From positions 62,001-126,000 of the forward strand of contig NZ_JAXRUV010000005.1 in the NCBI RefSeq assembly GCF_034497705.1: a stretch of 64,000 nt of DNA, in the 5' to 3' direction. Each line of letters starts with the position of its first letter. Position 1 is the first letter of the stretch. The notes under the pieces are model-generated. The model had not been told where the DNA came from. It made no database searches and worked only from the letters and a program-made list of their open reading frames with translations. Below are positions 59,285 through 64,000 of the stretch, in pieces. This DNA comes from Marinococcus luteus_A. GTDB taxonomy: Bacteria; Bacillota; Bacilli; Bacillales; Marinococcaceae. The position numbers and the translations under genes were made by a program.

Positions 59285-59776
59285 TCATTTCAATGTAATA
59301 TATCCTGCTTCCTCCGCATATTTTACAGTACGGGGAAGCACTTCGTCTTTCATAATAAAGCTGTAGCCGGGATGGTCACGAATATTACTTGGAAGTGTTT
59401 CTATCAGCACCGGTCCGTCTGTTTCCATATAATCCTCATGAGGAATCAGCGAATCCACCACAGCGATGTATATATTTTTTATTACATCTTCACTCCGGCC
59501 CGCCACCTTGTACTGGCCAAGAGAGCGTATCACTTCAACCCGGCCGCCGGTTTCCTCATCGACCTCCCGTACAGCTGCTTCTTCGGGGGCTTCTCCCTCT
59601 TCGATCTTCCCGCCCGGAAACTCCAGCCCGCGCTGGGAGTGACGAGTGAGCAGCCACCTGCCGGCATATAAGCATATAACCCATACATGTCCCGGCTTGT
59701 CTGAAAATGGAGTGCCGTTTAACGCCAATTCCACTTCGTTATTATAGTAGTCCCGGAATTTGTAGCAGGTTGTCAT
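59285..59776 (-). CDS. ytkD: YtkD-like Nudix hydrolase
   Basis: A Nudix protein of 163 residues. The box GGKIEEGEAPEEAAVREVDE followed by ETGG is complete (G-x5-E-x7-REU-x-EE-x-G). The start MTTCYKFRDYYNNEVEL matches YtkD. In B. subtilis YtkD hydrolyses (8-oxo-)nucleoside triphosphates and can act in RNA 5'-pyrophosphate removal. The position next to pckA is as in B. subtilis, which supports the name. The ATG is behind GAGGAAC. Substrate preference is inferred. Confidence 0.88.
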   Translation of the reverse strand: MTTCYKFRDYYNNEVELALNGTPFSDKPGHVWVICLYAGRWLLTRHSQRGLEFPGGKIEEGEAPEEAAVREVDEETGGRVEVIRSLGQYKVAGRSEDVIKNIYIAVVDSLIPHEDYMETDGPVLIETLPSNIRDHPGYSFIMKDEVLPRTVKYAEEAGYITLK

Positions 59777-59833
59777 ATGCCCAGTTCCTCACACATACGT
59801 ATCACTCCACTTCTATCATCTCTCCGGGGGAAA

Positions 59834-60304
59834 TTATTTTTCCTGGCGGCTGTATAACCTTGCCGCCATTGCTTTAGACCAGGAGCGCTGATCGTTTTTT
59901 CGCTCGTGAAACTCTTCCATAAGCTGATCGCCTTCATATCCTTCGGTAATCAACTCTTTCAATATCAGTTCGGTGATATTTTCATCTTTTCCAGCCATAT
60001 ACGCCTGGATTAAAACGCCAAGAGAATGCTCGAGTCTCGTGGTTTTTTTCACGACTCCCCTCAAAAGCGCCGGGGCATTGTCGGGATGAGTGATGACCGC
60101 TTCCATCAGCATTTCCTCTTCGTGTCTTTCCCACTCGTGAATGATATCTTCATACTCTGTAGGTATGACCGCATCAAGGAGCCATGATCTATCAGGCTCT
60201 TCCCGATTAATAATGAGCCCTTCTTTCATTTTTATCTCATGCATTTCAATCGCGTCACCGTCTTTTTGAAACAGGCTGAGGCGGACTAAACGGAACGTTT
60301 TCAT
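59834..60304 (-). CDS. YwpF-like protein
   Basis: A 156-residue protein beginning MKTFRLVRLSLFQKDGDAIE and then EGLIINREEPDRSWLLDAV, which agrees with the YwpF-like family. The C-terminal ~100 residues are helical and rich in Glu, with a KKTTRLEHSL segment. The start overlaps the patB stop by ATGA, so it is cotranscribed. YwpF has no known activity. The family call rests on the N-terminal pattern only. Confidence 0.6.
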   Translation of the reverse strand: MKTFRLVRLSLFQKDGDAIEMHEIKMKEGLIINREEPDRSWLLDAVIPTEYEDIIHEWERHEEEMLMEAVITHPDNAPALLRGVVKKTTRLEHSLGVLIQAYMAGKDENITELILKELITEGYEGDQLMEEFHERKNDQRSWSKAMAARLYSRQEK

Positions 60305-61488
60305 GATTTACGGCCGGCGGCCTGAATTGTTCGTTCATATGCTTCTTTTAAGCGGCGTACGCCCTCATCGATATGCGTGCGTGGGCAGGCCACGTTAATG
60401 CGGACAAAACCAGCACCTTCATCTCCAAAGATGTGGCCGTCACTAAGAGCTACCCCTGCTTCTTTGCGCAGCCATTCCTCCAGCTCTTTTTTATCCATGC
60501 CGAGGTTCCGGAGATCAATCCAGACGAGATACGTTCCTTCCGGCTTAATAACATGTGCTTCCGGGATTGCCGACTCCAGCTGGTCTTTTAAATAATCAAC
60601 GTTTTCCCGCAGATGAACGAGCAGTTCTTCCAGCCACTCGCTCCCGTGCCGGTAGGCGGCTTCCGCAGCTACTGTGGCGAACGGGTTATCTATTCCGACA
60701 AAATTAAGCTGCAGATGGGCTTCGTATGCTTTTTGTGAAGCTTTTTTCTCAAAAACCACATAGGACAGCTGCAGGGCTGCAAGATTAAAGGTTTTGCTCG
60801 GCGCCATGCAGGTGATGGTTTCCACATCATAGCCATCCGCCACCTTCGAAAACGGCACATGCACGCCGGAGAGAATAAGATCTGCGTGTATTTCATCAGA
60901 TACTACCAGCACGTTGTACTTCTCTGCCAGAGCGGCGATCTGCTGCAGCTCTTCCTCGGTCCACACCCGGCCGATAGGGTTGTGAGGGCTGCACAATAAA
61001 AGCATTTTCGCCCCGGCTTTCATCTGTTCTTCAAGGTTTTCCACATCGATAGTAAAGCCTTCATCTGTTTCTTTCAGCGGGTTCTTATATAGCGTTCGTT
61101 CATTATTATTTACTAACATATAGAACGGGTAGTAGACCGGAGTCTGAAGAATAACGCCATCACCTTTTTCCGTAAATGTCTGAATTAGATGACTGATCGC
61201 CGGCACTACGCCCGGGGTGAAGACGAGCTGATCATTGCTTACATTCCAGTCATGGCGCGAGCGAATCCATTCAGTTGTCGCGTCCTTCAATGATTCTGGA
61301 CGCCGGTGATAGCCGAAAATCCCGTGATCAACTACCTCCTGCATGGCATCAAGTACAGGCTGCGGCGCCTGAAAATCCATGTCCGCAACCCACATCGGCC
61401 AGAGCTCCGAAGAGCCGTAGCGTTCAGCCGCAAAGTCCCACTTCATTGAGTTTGTATTTTTTCGATTTAATACCTTGTTAAAATTCAT
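60301..61488 (-). CDS. patB: PatB/MalY-family PLP enzyme (probable C-S lyase)
   Basis: A fold-type I PLP enzyme of about 395 residues: ELWPMWVADMDFQAPQPV, VFTPGVVPAISHLI, LLLCSPHNPIGRVWTEEEL, VSDEIHADLIL and the Schiff-base lysine in MAPSKTFNLAALQLSY. It resembles B. subtilis PatB, a cystathionine beta-lyase / aminotransferase-like enzyme, and E. coli MalY. The ATG at 61488 is behind GAGGAGG at ten bases; an ATG eight codons earlier is also possible. It is followed by the YwpF-like gene with a 4-base overlap. Role in methionine metabolism fits the nearby metK, but they are on separate units. Confidence 0.88.
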   Translation of the reverse strand: MNFNKVLNRKNTNSMKWDFAAERYGSSELWPMWVADMDFQAPQPVLDAMQEVVDHGIFGYHRRPESLKDATTEWIRSRHDWNVSNDQLVFTPGVVPAISHLIQTFTEKGDGVILQTPVYYPFYMLVNNNERTLYKNPLKETDEGFTIDVENLEEQMKAGAKMLLLCSPHNPIGRVWTEEELQQIAALAEKYNVLVVSDEIHADLILSGVHVPFSKVADGYDVETITCMAPSKTFNLAALQLSYVVFEKKASQKAYEAHLQLNFVGIDNPFATVAAEAAYRHGSEWLEELLVHLRENVDYLKDQLESAIPEAHVIKPEGTYLVWIDLRNLGMDKKELEEWLRKEAGVALSDGHIFGDEGAGFVRINVACPRTHIDEGVRRLKEAYERTIQAAGRKS

Positions 61489-61578
61489 GCTTAAAAAGCC
61501 TCCTCGTTTCATCTTCCCATGTCTATTCCGTTATTTATTTTATCACTTTCTTTTTAGGAAGACGAATCCAAACGGCTT

Positions 61579-62343
61579 TTAAACGATGAATCGTTTTGCT
61601 TCCACCACGGATTCCTTCCAGTAATCCGAAAAATCAGTATAGCCGACACCGTCGGCTTCTGTGGCGTGAAACAGTGTTTCGTCAGAAATATACATACTTA
61701 CATGATTAATACTGCCGTCGCCATTCGTATCGAAGAAAATCAGGTCTCCCCGCTTCCAGTCTTCTCCAGCAACATCCCGGCCTTCCTGCGCCTGATCCTC
61801 CGAGACCCTTGGAAGATCCACATTTTCTTCAGCGTACATACGCTGCGTAAAGGAGGAACAATCGAAATATTCGGTCGTAGTTTCAGACGCTCCCCATTTG
61901 TACGGTACACCTGTAAACTCTTCCCCTTTTTCAATTACTCTGGCGATTCTTTCCTGTGCCGGGCTCCACAGCTGAGTTGTATATCGGTTTCCGGTGTCTT
62001 CTTCTTCGAATGCCAGTTCTTTCGCGGCTTCTTTTGCAGGAATATAAGATTCTCCTCTCCAATTGAACCAGGCCGGGCTCTGTTCAAGCTCTCCCTCCCA
62101 AGAAGCGCCGTTCACCGATAAACGCACGGCCGGCCCTTCCTGCTCCAGTTCCGCTCCGTATAAAGATGCCGCCGTTTCGGGACGAAGGTAGAGCTCTTCC
62201 TCCGTTTTTCCGCCCTCGATGTACCAGGCTTTGTCATTGCCATCGACATTTGTGATTAAAACGTGCCGGTCTGCCCAGTAGCCCGCACCGCCTGCTATAA
62301 TTATTGCTCCAGCAACACTTGCCCACACCCAGTTTCTCTTCAT
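61579..62343 (-). CDS. NlpC/P60-family cell wall peptidase
   Basis: An N-terminal membrane helix (residues ~7-24) anchors it outside the cytoplasm. Residues ~45-120 resemble a copper-amine-oxidase-N-type domain (YLRPETAASLYGA, then ESYIPAKEAAKEL). The C-terminal NlpC/P60 domain (~140-250) has GVPYKWGASETT, FDCSSF (catalytic Cys), GDLIFFDTNGDG and INHVSMYI (His). It cleaves peptide bonds of the wall. The ATG is behind GAAGGAGG. It is not clearly in an operon. Confidence 0.88.
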   Translation of the reverse strand: MKRNWVWASVAGAIIIAGGAGYWADRHVLITNVDGNDKAWYIEGGKTEEELYLRPETAASLYGAELEQEGPAVRLSVNGASWEGELEQSPAWFNWRGESYIPAKEAAKELAFEEEDTGNRYTTQLWSPAQERIARVIEKGEEFTGVPYKWGASETTTEYFDCSSFTQRMYAEENVDLPRVSEDQAQEGRDVAGEDWKRGDLIFFDTNGDGSINHVSMYISDETLFHATEADGVGYTDFSDYWKESVVEAKRFIV

Positions 62344-62430
62344 GTTTTACCTCCTTCCCGTGTAATTGTTCCGATTATCCTTTCTTTATCATGCTAAAAT
62401 AGATCTACTATTCAGAAGGGAGTGATCATG

Positions 62431-62970
62431 ATGAAGCCGGTAATTCTATTTATAGCCGTCAGTCTTGACGGCTATATCGCTGATGCAGAAGGGAATATTG
62501 ACTGGCTGATGAAAGCAGGAGGCGAAGGTGATAACGGCTACGACGAAATGTACCGGCGGGTGGATACCGTTGTTATGGGGAGAAAAACCTATGAACACGT
62601 GCTTGTCTTAACAGATTCCTTTCCGTACAGGGACAAAGACTGCTATGTTTTTTCCACCAGCAGCCTGGACGGTGGCGGGCCTGTAACCTTTGTGCAGGGC
62701 GACGTTACCAAGTGGCTTCAAAACAAACAGCAGGAGTCTGGAACTGGTATATGGCTTGTTGGGGGAGCAGACATTATCGATCCTCTGCTTAACGAAGAAT
62801 TGATCGATGAGTACATTATTACCTTCACGCCCGATCTTCTAGGAAGCGGCATTCCGTTGTTTAAGCAACGGCCCGGGCAGCCAAAACGGCTTCATCTGTA
62901 CGAAGTGAAGCGTTGGGGAGAGCTGGCCCAGCTCCACTATAAACGGGTTGAAGATCTGCCCGATCAGTAG
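62431..62970 (+). CDS. Dihydrofolate-reductase-fold protein (RibD C-terminal type)
   Basis: About 179 residues: VILFIAVSLDGYIADAEGNIDWL at the start is a SLDGYIA motif, then VVMGRKTYEHVL, GIWLVGGADIIDPLL and EYIITFTPDLLGSGIPLF. This is the DHFR-like/RibD_C family (YyaP, YwjB). It probably binds NADPH; the substrate is not known. The ATG is chosen behind AAGGGAG; GTG and another ATG a few codons upstream are possible. A terminator follows 130 bases downstream. Confidence 0.88.
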   Translation: MKPVILFIAVSLDGYIADAEGNIDWLMKAGGEGDNGYDEMYRRVDTVVMGRKTYEHVLVLTDSFPYRDKDCYVFSTSSLDGGGPVTFVQGDVTKWLQNKQQESGTGIWLVGGADIIDPLLNEELIDEYIITFTPDLLGSGIPLFKQRPGQPKRLHLYEVKRWGELAQLHYKRVEDLPDQ

Positions 62971-63105
62971 TTTAGACTCATTCGCATCTGTAGGTAAAAG
63001 CATCATTTTTTCTGAAAAGTGTGTACTTTTCTTACTCTTTAGGTAATAATAAACATATAGAGTAGCATTCGTCCAATTTGTTGCTCTTATCCTATATTTC
63101 TTGTT

Positions 63106-63134
63106 GCTCCTGCTGCCTGCAGGAGCCTTTTTTT
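63106..63134 (+). terminator. Rho-independent terminator
   Basis: GCTCCTGC pairs with GCAGGAGC around TGCCT, followed by C and seven T. It overlaps the stop of the converging aadK-like gene. Confidence 0.88.
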
Positions 63135-63987
63135 ATTCTACCGCGCGTTTAACCTCTTTTATATATTGCTTCACCCGTCTACCTTCCTGCTCGTTCAACG
63201 CAAACCCGCATTTGTCCGCAATAGAAGCAGATTCCCGTTCAAACATAACCATCGCTGTCTGCAAAGAGGCCCAAATGCTATCGTAAGAGCCCGCTGCATA
63301 AGTAGCTGCCAGTTCTCTATTGTTCTTGTGCCCGAGGTATTTTTCCAAATACTTCGCCTCCTGGCCGAAATTTACTGATGTCTTTTTTTCGAGTACAACC
63401 TTCCACTGCAGCATTTGTACCAGCATACGGCGGATAATATTAAGGTGAGCCTGGGCGTAGAGCATTTCTCTTCGCCCCCAGCCTTTGACTACATACACCG
63501 CCACCCACCAAAACTCATTACAGCATTGTTGAAAGAATCCCTCTTCCGGCTCCATTGTTTTGTAGCCTATGTCGGTAGGAGCAGGAAAATCAGAAGCTGG
63601 GTTATCTTTATCCAGCAGACAGCGGGTCAAACCGTCCTGCTTCCAGTGCTCATACCTGCTGGATGCGTGCTTTAAGGTTAAATCAATACGGTTACCATCC
63701 TGAAAAAGCATTAGAAAGGCAAATGATTCTCCCAATGGTTCACGGTATAAATTCATTTCATCCGGCGTCTGCATAATCAAAGGCTCCCCAAATACTTCAA
63801 GCCAGCCCCGGTCCTGAATCATTTGTTCCATATTTTCCACAAAATAAATAATATCAAAATCACTGAAAAGATCAGCACTGCTATCTCCTGCAGCTGCACG
63901 GGACCCGCTTAGAGCTGCAGCCCGGACCCGTTCATCTTCCCTCGCAGTCTCCATTATCAGCGCCATCATAGCCTCAGGCATGCGCAC
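63133..63987 (-). CDS. AadK-like aminoglycoside 6-adenylyltransferase
   Basis: A nucleotidyltransferase of about 284 residues. The N-terminus RAAALSGSRAAAGDSSADLFSD with FSDFDIIYFV carries the GSR and D-x-D catalytic motifs. The middle includes FLMLFQDGNRIDLTLKH and NEFWWVAVYVVKGWGRREM, typical of ANT(6)/AadK. B. subtilis AadK adenylylates streptomycin at position 6. I place the start at the GTG at 63987, because GGAG is nine bases upstream and the protein then begins MRMPEAMMALIM. A longer ATG start (63996) is possible and the sequence ends just beyond it. Chromosomal copies may have other roles. Confidence 0.85.
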   Translation of the reverse strand: MRMPEAMMALIMETAREDERVRAAALSGSRAAAGDSSADLFSDFDIIYFVENMEQMIQDRGWLEVFGEPLIMQTPDEMNLYREPLGESFAFLMLFQDGNRIDLTLKHASSRYEHWKQDGLTRCLLDKDNPASDFPAPTDIGYKTMEPEEGFFQQCCNEFWWVAVYVVKGWGRREMLYAQAHLNIIRRMLVQMLQWKVVLEKKTSVNFGQEAKYLEKYLGHKNNRELAATYAAGSYDSIWASLQTAMVMFERESASIADKCGFALNEQEGRRVKQYIKEVKRAVE

Positions 63988-64000
63988 AGGCAGCATCTCC

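Noticed and set aside
1..64000. CRISPR arrays, transposases, integrases, att sites or phage genes
   Set aside because: I saw no regularly spaced repeats, transposase motifs or phage structural genes.

Overview
The window looks like a chromosomal segment of a low-to-medium-GC, endospore-former-related Bacillota, most likely a halophilic or haloalkaliphilic member of the Bacillaceae. The reasons are strong AGGAGG-type ribosome sites, an S-box (SAM-I) riboswitch ahead of metK, the metK / pckA / ytkD neighbourhood known from Bacillus, a bacillithiol-transferase-like BstA, a SleB-type hydrolase, and several osmotic-stress genes (ectoine hydroxylase ectD and two BCCT transporters). No rRNA, tRNA, CRISPR array, insertion sequence or prophage was recognised.

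Layout. 1-7.4 kb: end of a BCCT transporter, an acetamidase/formamidase, two divergent tandem universal stress proteins, a decayed alcohol dehydrogenase fragment, a lone rhaM, and a CNNM/CorC membrane protein. 7.5-8.3 kb: uppP. 8.4-18.4 kb (minus strand): a complete Tad/Flp pilus locus (DUF192 gene, pilin, prepilin peptidase, TadE, TadG, CpaB with an SH3-like tail, TadZ, TadA, TadB, TadC) preceded by a large LuxR-type regulator. 18.7-25.6 kb: sulfotransferase, a small membrane protein, formamidase fmdA with fmdB, class I aldolase, a GGDEF protein and a chemoreceptor. 25.6-28.8 kb: a four-gene run of DUF2512, DUF2243, CtaG and an FAD/Rieske oxidoreductase. 29.0-35.7 kb: an operon of an AbgT transporter, three M20-family amidohydrolases and a regulator. 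35.9-42 kb: BstA-like protein, sugar isomerase, SleB-like hydrolase, a membrane protein, a metallo-beta-lactamase-fold protein and a full BCCT transporter. 42-48 kb: a UspA protein, solitary ectD, DUF2254 protein, another UspA protein, DCC protein, aldo/keto reductase. 48-51 kb: UbiD-type decarboxylase and an EamA transporter. 51-55.5 kb: a proline-use island. 55.5-64 kb: metK, a second DCC protein, pckA, ytkD, YwpF-like, patB, NlpC/P60, a DHFR-fold protein and an AadK-like nucleotidyltransferase.

How the parts work together. The best-supported regulatory story is the proline island. A RocR-type sigma-54 activator lies between proline dehydrogenase and a divergent small-protein/putP pair, and each catabolic unit has a near-perfect -24/-12 promoter (52117-52132 minus, 53833-53848 plus). 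A 16-bp perfect palindrome upstream of the putP promoter shares its core with a sequence upstream of the putB promoter and is a candidate enhancer. The Tad locus forms one long transcription unit with a hairpin right after the pilin gene, which would let the pilin be made in excess over the machine. The AbgT/M20 operon looks like uptake and hydrolysis of N-acyl, aminobenzoyl or carbamoyl amino acids.

No wholly unknown multi-gene system was identified with certainty. The strongest candidates for new biology are the sigma-54 proline regulon, the AbgT plus three-hydrolase operon, the DUF2512/DUF2243/CtaG/Rieske unit, and the Tad locus with its multidomain regulator and SH3-tailed CpaB. All calls come from reading the sequence; no database search was run.
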